Below are positions 40,071 to 49,452 of a stretch of 64,000 nucleotides of DNA, piece after piece. A model generated the notes under the pieces. That model ran no database searches and was not told where the DNA came from. It worked only from the letters and a program-made list of their open reading frames with translations. Origin of the DNA: Vagococcus intermedius (GTDB lineage: Bacteria; Bacillota; Bacilli; Lactobacillales; Vagococcaceae). The position numbers and the translations under genes are program-made. Within the stretch, counting starts at the first letter, position 1. The number at the start of each line of letters is the position of its first letter. Where the stretch lies: contig NZ_CP110232.1 of the NCBI RefSeq assembly GCF_029144185.1, positions 1,880,164 through 1,944,163 of the forward strand, in the 5' to 3' direction.

Positions 40071-42974
40071 GTTTTTTGCATCATCTCCTGATAATAAATA
40101 TTGATATAAAGCATTATCTACTGATTGTTTTAACTGAACATCATATTCTACTAAATCCTTAATTGTTCCATCTTCTAACCTTTCTTTAACTTCCTGGATT
40201 GACTCACGAATAGGTAGGACTTCCCCCATATAATAAAAGTCTTTACCTTCATCATTTGATTTTTGGATGAATAAATGAATCTGCCAATCATGAGGCTCTA
40301 ATAAAATTTTGACTTCATTGGATTTTAAGCTACGACCAGTTTTAGAATATAATTTCATTTCACTAGAACTAAGTAGTTCATCTCTATAAGCCACTTTAGC
40401 TCCATTAAAACCACTACCTTTTTGAAGAGTAACAAAAATAACAAATTGGCCCTCTTTATAGGTATAACCTCCTATATTAAGCGGGACCATTTCTTCTTCC
40501 CATTCAAGTAATTTTAAAACTTCTTTACGTGTGTATTTATCATGTAACGTTAACGGTAGAGACTGATTATATTTTTCATTTTTGATGTCTGATGTTACTA
40601 AAATATCTAAAAATAATTTTTTAAAGTAATCGTCTTCCAAGCAATTCAAAAAAGTTTCTGTTAAAAAAATAGTGCCTTCATTTTCTTTTATAAAAGGTGC
40701 CCCAGCATAAGTTTTTGCATTACTTCCAGAAAAGAATGTTAAATTTAAAACATTTATAACCGAACGAACAGTCTTATTACTTACCAATAAATTATTCGTT
40801 TCAAATACTTTCATTAGTTGCTCTAATTTCATCTCGCCACACCTAAGTAAACATCGTAAAACAATCTGTTCATGTCGACGATGGCCTGGTAAAAATTCTC
40901 TTGAAGCAATTTTCAAATAACGATCAGCATCAGTTGTCAGCTGGTGGGTACTCTCTTTTACTTTTACTAGAAAATGATGATAATTCCCATATTTATTCGC
41001 AATAATTAAAGGCTCTAGCATATTACTTTCTTCAAAATCACATAAATAAGGAACACGTCCTAAACGGTTTTTTAACAACTCAAAAGCTTTTCGCAATTCG
41101 GCCATTGAATCAAGTGAGGCTTGGTCAATTGCATAATAAATTCGTTCTTTAGCAATTGTTTCAAAGTTAACCGATGATAATCCTGAAATATAGTTGGCTT
41201 CAAAAGTATCACGACGTAAACTGTTTTTATTACGTGAACTGTCTCCAGTCAATGCCATTGGAATCATGTAATTATTTTTATAATTTCCAATAAAATCAAT
41301 CACTGTCACAAATTCTTTAGATTCATGTTTACGTAGCCCGCGCCCCAGTTGTTGTACAAAAATGATATTCGATTGGGTATTACGTAACATCACTACTTGA
41401 TTGATCTCTGGGATATCGATTCCTTCGTTAAAAATATCCACTGTAAAAACATAAGATAGCTCGCCACTTTCTAATTCTTGGACAACCTTTTCTCTTGTCT
41501 CTAAAGAATGATCCCCAGTTAAATAGTCACTTTCTAACCCTCTCTCACTAAATTTTTTTGCGAGTTCCTTTACTTCATTTTTCTGACTACAAAAAACTAA
41601 TCCCTTTACTTTATCACCATCACATCCATAATACCTGAGCTTTTCAACTAAAAAATCAACCCGTTCATCTGCTACTAAAAATTGCAAATCTGAGGTTTCT
41701 TCAATAGTCTCACCATTTTTTATATAATCCGTCACACCAAAATAGTGAAAGGGGGTTAACATATTTTCTTCCAGGGCTTCTTGTAGACGTATTTCATAAG
41801 CAATATTATTATCAAATAAACCAAAGATATCAAACCCGTCGGTTCTTTCTGGTGTTGCCGTCATTCCTAATAAAAATTCTGGTTTAAAGTAATCTATTAC
41901 CTTTTGATAAGAATCAGCCCCAGCTTTATGGACTTCATCAATTAATATGTAATCAAAATAATCTGGTCCGAACTGCTCTAAATAATTATCTTTGGAAATT
42001 GTTTGAATTGTGGAGAATAAATATTTTGCAGATGTTTCTTTTTGAGTCCCAGATAAGATGCCGAAATCATCTGAATTCCCACCCAATATTTTTTGGAATT
42101 CTTGTCTAGCTTTATTTAAAATCTGTTCACGATGGACAATAAATAGCATACGCTTTGGTTGATATTGACGAACATCAAAGGCTGATAAATATGTTTTCCC
42201 TGTCCCTGTAGCAGAAATAACTAACCCTCTTTTTTCTCCAGTTTCGCGTAACTCGTTTAAGTTTTCAAGTGCAACTTGCTGCATCTTATTAGGTTTTATA
42301 TTATTAATAGAACAAACATTCAGAGAATCTTCACTAGGATTCATCAGTAAGTTTTGTTGTTTTAAAGTTTTTGAAAACTGAGCTTGGTAAACTTTTCGAT
42401 ACTCTTCAATCCATCCTGGCGTCAATACAGATGACTCTGACCATTCTGCTTCCATAAAGTTAATTGTCTGTTGTATCAACTCGCCATTTTCTAATGAATT
42501 TAGCAAAATATTCCACTCATAGTTAACTTTCACTGCATTTTTCGTTAAATTAGAACTCCCTAAAATTAATGAATAATAATCGTCTTTTTCAAATAAATAA
42601 CCTTTCGCATGGAATCCTGGTTTACTAGACAATCGAACATCAAGATTAGGAATTTCTAAAAGGCTTTTATAAACATCAGGAGAATTAAATGCTAAATAAT
42701 TAGATGTTAATAGTCTCCCTTTAATTCCTTTTAAATTTAAATCTGCTAACATTGTTTTTAATTCATTTAAACCACTTTGGGTAACAAATGCGATTGAAAA
42801 GAAAAAACTTTTGGCTCCCGATAACTCTTTCAAAATATCATTAATAACAAACGTTTTTGTTTTAGGATTATTAATAACTAATTTGGGAGCATATTCAGAC
42901 CCTTCCATTTCCTTATTGATAAAACCTCTTTGTAACGCTTGTTCCAGCACACTTGACTTAACTGACTTTCTCAT
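40062..42974 (-). CDS. PLD-nuclease / SF2 helicase / DUF3427-type protein
   Basis: The 970-residue protein has a phospholipase-D-type nuclease domain (about 30-180, with FHAKGYLF: H122, K124, and GSSN at 139-142). A superfamily-2 helicase core follows (about 225-560), with Walker A ATGTGKT (255-261), DEVH (346-349), a GMTATPERTDG block and motif VI QQLGRGLRK. A long C-terminal region resembles DUF3427. Proteins of this build are thought to act on nucleic acid in defence or repair. It starts 4 nt after the stop of a NUDIX gene, so the two are translationally linked. A single HxK motif means the nuclease would act as a dimer. Confidence 0.86.
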   Translation of the reverse strand: MRKSVKSSVLEQALQRGFINKEMEGSEYAPKLVINNPKTKTFVINDILKELSGAKSFFFSIAFVTQSGLNELKTMLADLNLKGIKGRLLTSNYLAFNSPDVYKSLLEIPNLDVRLSSKPGFHAKGYLFEKDDYYSLILGSSNLTKNAVKVNYEWNILLNSLENGELIQQTINFMEAEWSESSVLTPGWIEEYRKVYQAQFSKTLKQQNLLMNPSEDSLNVCSINNIKPNKMQQVALENLNELRETGEKRGLVISATGTGKTYLSAFDVRQYQPKRMLFIVHREQILNKARQEFQKILGGNSDDFGILSGTQKETSAKYLFSTIQTISKDNYLEQFGPDYFDYILIDEVHKAGADSYQKVIDYFKPEFLLGMTATPERTDGFDIFGLFDNNIAYEIRLQEALEENMLTPFHYFGVTDYIKNGETIEETSDLQFLVADERVDFLVEKLRYYGCDGDKVKGLVFCSQKNEVKELAKKFSERGLESDYLTGDHSLETREKVVQELESGELSYVFTVDIFNEGIDIPEINQVVMLRNTQSNIIFVQQLGRGLRKHESKEFVTVIDFIGNYKNNYMIPMALTGDSSRNKNSLRRDTFEANYISGLSSVNFETIAKERIYYAIDQASLDSMAELRKAFELLKNRLGRVPYLCDFEESNMLEPLIIANKYGNYHHFLVKVKESTHQLTTDADRYLKIASREFLPGHRRHEQIVLRCLLRCGEMKLEQLMKVFETNNLLVSNKTVRSVINVLNLTFFSGSNAKTYAGAPFIKENEGTIFLTETFLNCLEDDYFKKLFLDILVTSDIKNEKYNQSLPLTLHDKYTRKEVLKLLEWEEEMVPLNIGGYTYKEGQFVIFVTLQKGSGFNGAKVAYRDELLSSSEMKLYSKTGRSLKSNEVKILLEPHDWQIHLFIQKSNDEGKDFYYMGEVLPIRESIQEVKERLEDGTIKDLVEYDVQLKQSVDNALYQYLLSGDDAKNAY

Positions 42975-42978
42975 CTGA

Positions 42979-43389
42979 CTAATGCTCCAAACTATCTTGC
43001 GATATTATTTTTTTTACGGATGGCACATCAGCTGGGGCCCATCTTAAACTTAGTAACTCATCAGCTTCTAACCAACGAACCGCAATATGTTCTTTTAAAA
43101 CAGGTTCTAAATCACTTTCTAAATAACATAAATAAGTTGTTAAATGGACACAACCAAAGGGATATAAATAACTAGTCGTTTCAAACTCATTTTGAGATAC
43201 GATTATCTTAAGTTCTAATTCTTCGACCAATTCCCTTTCTAAGGCTTCTCGGGGAGATTCATTTTGCTCAACTTTCCCACCAGGAAACTCCCATAAATAT
43301 GCTAAATCACGCTCTAGACCTCTCTGTGCACACAATATCTTGTTATCTTTAATTATGATAGCGCCAACAACATTAATTTGACTTGTCAT
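42979..43389 (-). CDS. NUDIX hydrolase, MutT/8-oxo-dGTP-diphosphatase-like
   Basis: A 136-residue enzyme with a full NUDIX box: GGKVEQNESPREALERELVE, ending REL.EE, near residues 37-59. The start VVGAIIIKDNKILCAQR and the tail block WLEADELLSLRWAPADVP match MutT-type (d)NTP pyrophosphohydrolases that use 8-oxo-dGTP or similar nucleotides. It is the first gene of a pair with the PLD-helicase. Whether it only sanitises nucleotides or supplies or removes a signal for its partner cannot be told. Confidence 0.9.
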   Translation of the reverse strand: MTSQINVVGAIIIKDNKILCAQRGLERDLAYLWEFPGGKVEQNESPREALERELVEELELKIIVSQNEFETTSYLYPFGCVHLTTYLCYLESDLEPVLKEHIAVRWLEADELLSLRWAPADVPSVKKIISQDSLEH

Positions 43390-43839
43390 ACTAACTCTCT
43401 TTTCTAAAGTTATTTTATATATTTATCATAACATATGTTTATACTCTAAAAAAATAACTACCTATAATTGATAACAGAACTATAACTCTCTTGTCCATGG
43501 ATAGATTATTTCTTTCTTCTACTCTTACAGAAATCTAACTGAATTTAATTTCTCACATATTAGTTTTGTCTTGACTGTCACCCTAGGTTTGCGTCATTTA
43601 TCGCAATACATTGTCTATTCTAACCGAAAGTTTTTTCAATATTCTCCCTAAGCTATCTTGTTCCTTATCCTACCAATTTATATCGGTGAAACCATAACAT
43701 CCAAATAGTTGAGACACAATATCAGAATACGTCATTTTATTATTAAATATTCTTCTTTAAGAATGACTTATTCATCACTTATATAGTAAAATAAAAAGAA
43801 CGAACCACGTCACTATTACTGGAAGGAGCCCCTATTATT
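43390..43839. other. 450-bp intergenic stretch, possible gene remnant
   Basis: No intact gene. On the minus strand around 43490-43740 short frames read like protein pieces interrupted by stops (one begins MTYSDIVSQLFGCYGF), which may be the decayed end of a gene such as a transposase; this is weak. The right end holds the promoter region of the 43840 gene. Confidence 0.3.
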
Positions 43840-44184
43840 ATGATTTTTAATGTCATTATTTTTTTTCTTATGATGTTATTAAGTGTCTTATGTTTTGTTT
43901 GTAGTGATAAATTTAGCAAAGGTCAATGGTTACATCTAATCGCAGGTTACAATCATCTATCTCCTAAACAAAAAGATAACGTTAACACTAAAAAAATCTT
44001 TCAAAACGCTAGTAAAGTCTCTTTAGTAGCTGGCGTCTACATCTTCTACCTATCAATCGTGCTACAATTTATTTTACAAGATCTCTTTGCACCTTTTTTC
44101 GATTTACTTTTAATTGGCATTCCTACCATTACTTTCTTTTTTTATGTCATTCTAAAAGTAAAAGATAGTAAAAAAAATGGCTAA
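43840..44184 (+). CDS. Small membrane protein, DUF3784-like
   Basis: A 114-residue protein with three hydrophobic helices (about 3-21, 62-80, 84-106) and, after the first, the segment KGQWLHLIAGYNHLSPKQK. An AGYN motif after helix one is typical of the DUF3784 family. The family has no known function. AAGGAG lies about 11 nt upstream of the ATG. Monocistronic with a terminator behind it. Confidence 0.7.
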   Translation: MIFNVIIFFLMMLLSVLCFVCSDKFSKGQWLHLIAGYNHLSPKQKDNVNTKKIFQNASKVSLVAGVYIFYLSIVLQFILQDLFAPFFDLLLIGIPTITFFFYVILKVKDSKKNG

Positions 44185-44190
44185 TCACAA

Positions 44191-44218
44191 AAAAGCCCCC
44201 TATTTTAAGGGGCTCTTT
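44191..44218. terminator. Terminator after the DUF3784-like gene
   Basis: AGCCCC/GGGGCT stem followed by CTTTAT; A-tract on the other side serves the convergent Crp-family gene. Confidence 0.75.
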
Positions 44219-44264
44219 ATTATCTATTGAAAACTACTAGTAACCCTATAACAAAATATTAGAA

Positions 44265-44930
44265 TTAACTATCTTTGGCAAGCGCCTCAAGTTTTGCCCT
44301 ATTTTGAATCCAGTAGCCTGGTTTATCCTTTTTCAACACCTGATTATCTCTCAATTGTTCAAATGTGTACAGTAGATGACGATAACTAACACCTAAATAA
44401 TCCGCTACCTCTGTATGTTTTTCATGATAAAACCCATCATTTTCAGTATATAAAATAAAGGCTGCCAAACGATTCATCAACGGATAATTTAGCCCTTCAC
44501 TAAACCGTTCTGTTCGATTTAATACTTTTTCTGCCAAATAATAGCTGAGTTGCTGTAAAAAGACGACATCATTGAGCAGTTTTTCCCTATTATCTTGTAA
44601 AGGGATTGCCAAACAGACACACTCAGTTTGAGCAATAACATCTTTCGTACGTTCTTCCACTTCCAACAAACTTAATTCTCCAATCAATTCACCATTCTGT
44701 ACAAAATGAACAATTGACTGTTTGCCATCTTCATGTAATACATAAATCTTAGCTTTTCCTTCTAATAAAATATATAACATATCCGTCCCACTATTGTAAC
44801 GTATAATCCGTTCGCCTTTAGTAAAAATTCTAAGATGAGCCAACTCTTCAAGTGGTAAACTCATCATTTTTTTCATAGGTTGCCAGAAATGATTATAATC
44901 ACTTGTTTCTTTTAATCGTATTTTTTTCAT
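44265..44930 (-). CDS. Crp/Fnr-family transcriptional regulator (YeiL-like)
   Basis: A 221-residue regulator with an N-terminal cyclic-nucleotide-binding-type beta-barrel (about 20-130, with GTDMLYILLEGKAKIYVLHEDGK and NGELIGELSLLE) and a C-terminal winged helix (about 150-215, with VADYLGVSYRHLLYTFEQL). No cysteine cluster for an iron-sulfur centre is seen. I start at 44930, with GGAGGGG just upstream. It is divergent from the YczE-like membrane protein, and the close promoters suggest that it controls this gene. Confidence 0.85.
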   Translation of the reverse strand: MKKIRLKETSDYNHFWQPMKKMMSLPLEELAHLRIFTKGERIIRYNSGTDMLYILLEGKAKIYVLHEDGKQSIVHFVQNGELIGELSLLEVEERTKDVIAQTECVCLAIPLQDNREKLLNDVVFLQQLSYYLAEKVLNRTERFSEGLNYPLMNRLAAFILYTENDGFYHEKHTEVADYLGVSYRHLLYTFEQLRDNQVLKKDKPGYWIQNRAKLEALAKDS

Positions 44931-45008
44931 ATTCCCCTCCAAATGTGAGATATCTCTTATTATTATTAATTGAAGCATGCTAAATTACAAGAGAAAGGAC
45001 GGGATAAC

Positions 45009-45659
45009 ATGAAAAAATTTAATTTATTACTTTTATCACTCTTATTTTACACATTGACGGGACTCGGGATCAGTTTGACTATTGTTGCCCAAGTTGGCGT
45101 CAGTAGTTTTAACGCTTTAAATCTTAGTTTAGCTCATCTATTTTCACTTAAAATTGGATCAATGACAGCCATTGTTAATGGTCTTTTTCTACTACTTTAT
45201 ATTATCTTAACAAAAGGAAAATTAATTAGTAGTTATCTGATTCAGATCATGACGGTATTAGCACTAGGCTATGTTATTAACTTTTTTACTTATCAGGTAT
45301 TTACAGGACTCACTATTAACAGTTATGCTAATCGTCTAGGTCTTTTTTTACTAGGCTCACTCATTGCTGGTTTTGGTACTGGAATGGTCTTAAATTTAAA
45401 GGTCCTGTCCTTTCCAATTGAAAGTGTTTGCCAACATCTGTCCGCTAAATGGCACGTGTCCTTTGCAACCTTACGCTATAGTGTTGATATCATCTCGGTC
45501 AGTCTGTCTCTCATGGTCTCATTTGCAAATCACTCACCTGTCTTTGTAAGAGAGGGGACCCTAATAAGTTTACTTGTACTTACCATGACTATCAGCCTAA
45601 CCAAAAAAGCCTTTAACAAATTAATAACTACTGAACATCCAAACAGATTATTATTCTAA
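45009..45659 (+). CDS. YczE/YitT-like integral membrane protein
   Basis: A 216-residue protein with five or so membrane helices and the opening LLFYTLTGLGISLTIVAQVG, then VSSFNALNLSLAHLF, typical of YczE/YyaS proteins. The family has no proven function; transport or membrane stress roles have been suggested. I start at 45009, with AAAGGAC 9 nt upstream. Paired divergently with a Crp-family regulator, the same pairing as seen for YeiL-like regulators and YczE proteins in related bacteria (from memory). Confidence 0.75.
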   Translation: MKKFNLLLLSLLFYTLTGLGISLTIVAQVGVSSFNALNLSLAHLFSLKIGSMTAIVNGLFLLLYIILTKGKLISSYLIQIMTVLALGYVINFFTYQVFTGLTINSYANRLGLFLLGSLIAGFGTGMVLNLKVLSFPIESVCQHLSAKWHVSFATLRYSVDIISVSLSLMVSFANHSPVFVREGTLISLLVLTMTISLTKKAFNKLITTEHPNRLLF

Positions 45660-45752
45660 CAGACAGCGATACCTTGCCTTGTCTATATGACTTTAATCCG
45701 CTTCACTATCAATAATTTTCAGAACTCTTTCAAATAATAATTTATGGCATAA

Positions 45753-45805
45753 AAGCTAGTATGTGGAGAACTTTACAATAACCAACGTTCTCCACATACT
45801 AGCTT
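45753..45805. repeat. 19-bp perfect inverted repeat
   Basis: AAGCTAGTATGTGGAGAAC (45753-45771) and its exact complement (45787-45805) around a 15-nt loop. It lies between convergent genes. The flank has only a short TTTTA on the minus strand, so it may be an odd terminator for the acetyltransferase gene or a small mobile-element relic. Confidence 0.75.
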
Positions 45806-45822
45806 AAAATTTCTCACTTGTT

Positions 45823-45844
45823 AGTTATCCACACGTGGATAACT
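45823..45844. promoter_or_regulatory. Palindrome containing a perfect DnaA box
   Basis: AGTTATCCAC, AC, GTGGATAACT: 10-bp arms. The left arm contains TTATCCACA, the consensus DnaA box. It lies 18 bp from the 19-bp inverted repeat. Confidence 0.55.
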
Positions 45845-45912
45845 TTAGCTTATTTCCTAACTGTTTCACATGACTTAATAACAATTACAAAATTAAACTC
45901 TTTCATTATTTA

Positions 45913-46746
45913 TTAAGTATCTTCTGACATCGCCTTTGTAATATCTGCAATTGTCATAGGTGTTGGTTTAAATTCTTTTATCTTGCCTGATTGTTCCAAT
46001 GCTTTTACTTTGTCTATAAATGTTTGTATATCATCATTTGGTAACACTGTTGTAAAATCAGCATAGCCATACCGCCACCATTTTAATTCTAATAACTGAT
46101 CAATAATTTCTTGTGGGAAACGATATTTTAAAACTTTGGCAGGTACGCCACCCACGATAGCATAAGGTGGAACATCTTTAGTCACTAAAGCCCCTGCACC
46201 AACAATCGCACCATCTCCCACCGTCACGCCTGTTGAGACAAAACGCACATCTTGACCCACCCAGACATCATTTCCAATAATAATAGGGGAACCATTCTTA
46301 GACTTTTGTGGGACAAACGGATAGTCTACACCTCGTTCTTCTAAATAATCATTAAATGGGATAACTGTGGCATCATAGGTCAACATTGAGGTCGTAAATC
46401 GATCGGTTGGATGATTCCCAAATGTCCTGCTAACATTATTAGCTATTGAAGAATATCTCCCTATTACAGTATTAACTGGAAGAATACTCACCGTTGAACT
46501 AAATGCTCCCATCGTATGAAAATGATTGCCTTTCAAAAAAAGTGTATAGGGTTCTATGACAGCATATTCTCCAATGATTAGGCTGTCACCTTCCTTAAAC
46601 CTTGTCCCTTCCATACGGGCTCTTGTGTAGACTTTTTTAGCTTTAAATAACTCCATCAATGCCTTGTTACTCTTTATATTTTTCCTTTTGTGAAGTCTTG
46701 TAAACCTAATATTGTCACAAAAAAACTGTGTGTATTTCTCATTCAT
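45913..46746 (-). CDS. Hexapeptide-repeat O-acetyltransferase (CatB/Vat-related)
   Basis: A 277-residue enzyme with a left-handed beta-helix of hexapeptide repeats (about 55-215) and the loop [14 protein letters not shown], in which the histidine is the usual catalytic residue of xenobiotic acetyltransferases. Then come [22 protein letters not shown] and [11 protein letters not shown]. The family acetylates sugars or antibiotics such as chloramphenicol or streptogramin A. This copy is longer at both ends than CatB or Vat, so resistance should not be assumed; a cell-surface sugar is as likely. It stands alone. Confidence 0.85.
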   Translation of the reverse strand: MNEKYTQFFCDNIRFTRLHKRKNIKSNKALMELFKAKKVYTRARMEGTRFKEGDSLIIGEYAVIEPYTLFLKGNHFHTMGAFSSTVSILPVNTVIGRYSSIANNVSRTFGNHPTDRFTTSMLTYDATVIPFNDYLEERGVDYPFVPQKSKNGSPIIIGNDVWVGQDVRFVSTGVTVGDGAIVGAGALVTKDVPPYAIVGGVPAKVLKYRFPQEIIDQLLELKWWRYGYADFTTVLPNDDIQTFIDKVKALEQSGKIKEFKPTPMTIADITKAMSEDT

Positions 46747-47218
46747 ATTGTATCCTCCAATGATAATAATCTACTTCAAAAATACTTATATTCACATTTT
46801 TTGTCAATTAGTAAAAATTATTTTTTTAGATAAACAAGATAGACATTATTGATTAAATTATGTTAATAGTGTTCAATAAATTTTAGAATACCTTAATAAA
46901 AACTGCCCTTTAACTTCTTACTACTCTGGATAAATTGTGTCAACATTATCTTTACAATCTATCACGTGGCATACAATTCTAGATACTAATTAGTTAGACA
47001 CTCAAATCGGACTTACTTCTTTTAATAAGCTGCCATTTAATAACGAGATTTACTTTAATTTACCCTATACTGGTGAAGTTTCACCATTTTAGTATCTTTA
47101 TGTACATTATCTTTGCTATCATAACCTTTGCTAGCTTTTATCCTGGCTACGTGTCCCTATCGCAACACGTTTAATCATGGTATTATCATGACAATTAAAC
47201 CGACCGGGAGGAACTAAT
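46747..47218. other. Intergenic region, no gene seen
   Basis: 472 bp of AT-rich DNA between the divergent acetyltransferase and Mga-like genes. Only a small inverted repeat GGTGAAGTTTCACC at 47071-47084 stands out; I see no coding sequence or recognisable RNA. Confidence 0.6.
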
Positions 47219-48718
47219 ATGTTAGATTTATTACTCAAAAAAAATGAATATATGTGCCTAACCCTTTTTGAATCCCTAGCTCAAAATAATCGATTAGAAA
47301 AAACGGAATTACTAGATCAATTAACCATTAACATTAATACTTTTTCACGTTATATCGATACAATAAATTCTGACTTACGCGACATCGTACTTGATTCACC
47401 AATTTTTATCAGGCATACCTCAGAACTAGTTGAAATAATTTATGAGGGTAGCCTTTCTTTTTATACGATTTACTGTCGTCTGGCTCATCTCTATTTGGAT
47501 GTTTCCAATAGTTATCGCCTTATCTGCTCTTTATTACAAAAAAATAAACAACATACTCACTCGCTACTGTTACAACTCAACCTCTCCAAAAGCTATTTGA
47601 ATAAACTAATCGCTCGCATAAATGTTTATATCAAACGAACTCAGATCAAAATCAGCCAGCGTAATGGTGAGATTTTTTTTTATGGACCTGAAACGCATAT
47701 TATTTTTTTTGAATTTTTAATGCAACAATTTATCTCTACCTTTTCACTCGCACCTTCCGAAAATTCAATCTTATCTTCTGATATTATGACATCCCCAAAA
47801 AAAATAGCCTACTATCATGCAGATAAAATCAATGAAATCAGGTTAAATGAAGTTCAAAAAATCTTTAAAAAACGCTATTATTCGCTTCATAAAATTAATA
47901 TCCCTAATCCTTATATTAAACCAATTTTAACAATCATGCTCACTCAAACCAATCTAGTAAACGATTTTTTTACAATAATGCCACTAACTGAAGATACCCG
48001 TTTATTTGCAAATTTAATCCCTCGATTACTCTCTTCACGATTAGATTCCTCTGACACACGTCATGCAATTGTCCAAGTGCTTCTTGAAGAAAATAATACC
48101 ATGACAAAAGATCTTGTTCATCTTACTCAAAAATTAGTGGATAATTTTATTCCTAACTTGGATACATCCCAAGATATTTTTTATGATTTTCTATATGTTG
48201 CTCATCTCCATACCGTTTATTTAGCCTTATTAAACTTCGATATCAAATCGTTATTTGCCAATAAGCATAGTGATTCTTGCGAATTCACTGATGCTAATCA
48301 CCCACTGTACACTAAATTAGTTAGTTTATTTGAAGATCCTAAAACTTGTGCTAACATGTCTTACAAAGCAAGACAAATTATTACTAATAATAAAAAAATT
48401 TTTATTGATGCTTGTTATACTGTAATCCGTAGCTTTCAACATCCTGTTCTCAAATTATCACTCGATTTTATCAATAATTTATCCTTTGAGTATTTTTTAC
48501 AAAATAGACTTAATAATACTTTTAATCGATCGCTAGAATTTGTTCAAGATATTTACCAATCTGATTTAATCATTTCAGACCACCTTGTTACTATCCCTTA
48601 CACCTCGCATTTCTTCTCCTTTATTAACACCCACTCGTCTAAAAAAATGTCTGAACTACATAGCCTTATTACTGTTATGCTAAATAATAAAGCTTTATCC
48701 GATGATTATACTAACTAG
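47219..48718 (+). CDS. Mga-like HTH regulator
   Basis: A 499-residue protein built like the Mga/AtxA virulence regulators. Two HTH regions lie near the N-terminus (about 15-65, ECLTL-like start and TININTFSRYIDTINSDL; about 105-155, LNLSKSYLNKLIARINVYIK). Helical PRD-like regions and an EIIB-like tail follow without clear motifs. GGGAGG lies about 8 nt upstream. It is encoded just before the convergent WxL surface cluster, and such regulators often control surface proteins in enterococci, so that is a reasonable inferred target. Confidence 0.75.
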   Translation: MLDLLLKKNEYMCLTLFESLAQNNRLEKTELLDQLTININTFSRYIDTINSDLRDIVLDSPIFIRHTSELVEIIYEGSLSFYTIYCRLAHLYLDVSNSYRLICSLLQKNKQHTHSLLLQLNLSKSYLNKLIARINVYIKRTQIKISQRNGEIFFYGPETHIIFFEFLMQQFISTFSLAPSENSILSSDIMTSPKKIAYYHADKINEIRLNEVQKIFKKRYYSLHKINIPNPYIKPILTIMLTQTNLVNDFFTIMPLTEDTRLFANLIPRLLSSRLDSSDTRHAIVQVLLEENNTMTKDLVHLTQKLVDNFIPNLDTSQDIFYDFLYVAHLHTVYLALLNFDIKSLFANKHSDSCEFTDANHPLYTKLVSLFEDPKTCANMSYKARQIITNNKKIFIDACYTVIRSFQHPVLKLSLDFINNLSFEYFLQNRLNNTFNRSLEFVQDIYQSDLIISDHLVTIPYTSHFFSFINTHSSKKMSELHSLITVMLNNKALSDDYTN

Positions 48719-49407
48719 ACTTATAGCTCATTACAAAAAATTAGATGTCTAAGTATGAGCAACTTGCGACATTACTTTATAAAAAGAATGGTCGTTCCCA
48801 TAATAAAGTACTATCCTAAAAAAATAGGTCATACCATTGTCTCAATTAAAGGATAGTTATACAGAAGTCTTTTTACAAATATTTGCCTAACAAATTACTA
48901 CTACCTATCAACCAATTTTTGATAACCTTGTTTTTGTTTACCATATCTTAGATACTGAGTCGCACGCATTGAATCTTCGTCCACGTAAAAAAAATAGCCA
49001 CCCCCTTGGGTCGCTATTTAACAAATAGTTATCCTGAACAATTATCAATTAGTTTAACCAAATATCAATATAAATACTGACTTTGATTTTTTTTTACCTG
49101 ATTTTGCTAGTATTTATAGACTTTCAACTGAATATTTCGACTTGTTACTTGCTTACTAAATAAACCTTGCCGACTCAGCTAGAATTATTTAACTGTCAGG
49201 AACTTAGTACCCTATTTTCTCTTACTGGCAATCTCTTAACTAGCAATTAGATTCAACTAACTATCGGAGATTATTTACCTTTAAAGATTTATCAGCATGC
49301 AAACAGTATCAAGGGCATGCAAACTTAGTTTATTTTACAATGTTCGCTAACTGGCTTGTCTTGATTTTAAACTAACTAAATAACTAGTATCACAGTCCTT
49401 TATAAAA
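48719..49407. other. Intergenic region before the WxL cluster
   Basis: About 690 bp with no convincing gene. It holds a terminator-like hairpin (AAATAGC..GCTATTT, about 48990-49019) with a U-run on the minus strand, and a 24-codon frame at 48745-48819 that I do not trust. Confidence 0.5.
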
Positions 49408-49452
49408 GATAATCACAGGCTGACTTATAACGGTTAATGTGTGATTATTTTT
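49408..49452. terminator. Terminator of the WxL cluster
   Basis: ATAATCACA and TGTGATTAT arms around a long loop, T-rich on both sides, at the 3' end of the DUF916 gene. Confidence 0.6.

Noticed and set aside
45913-46746. Calling the acetyltransferase a vat or cat resistance gene
   Set aside because: The fold fits, but length and both ends differ from known resistance enzymes, so only the family is claimed.
48745-48819. 24-codon frame after the Mga-like gene
   Set aside because: No ribosome site, no hydrophobic or conserved pattern, and surrounded by non-coding DNA.
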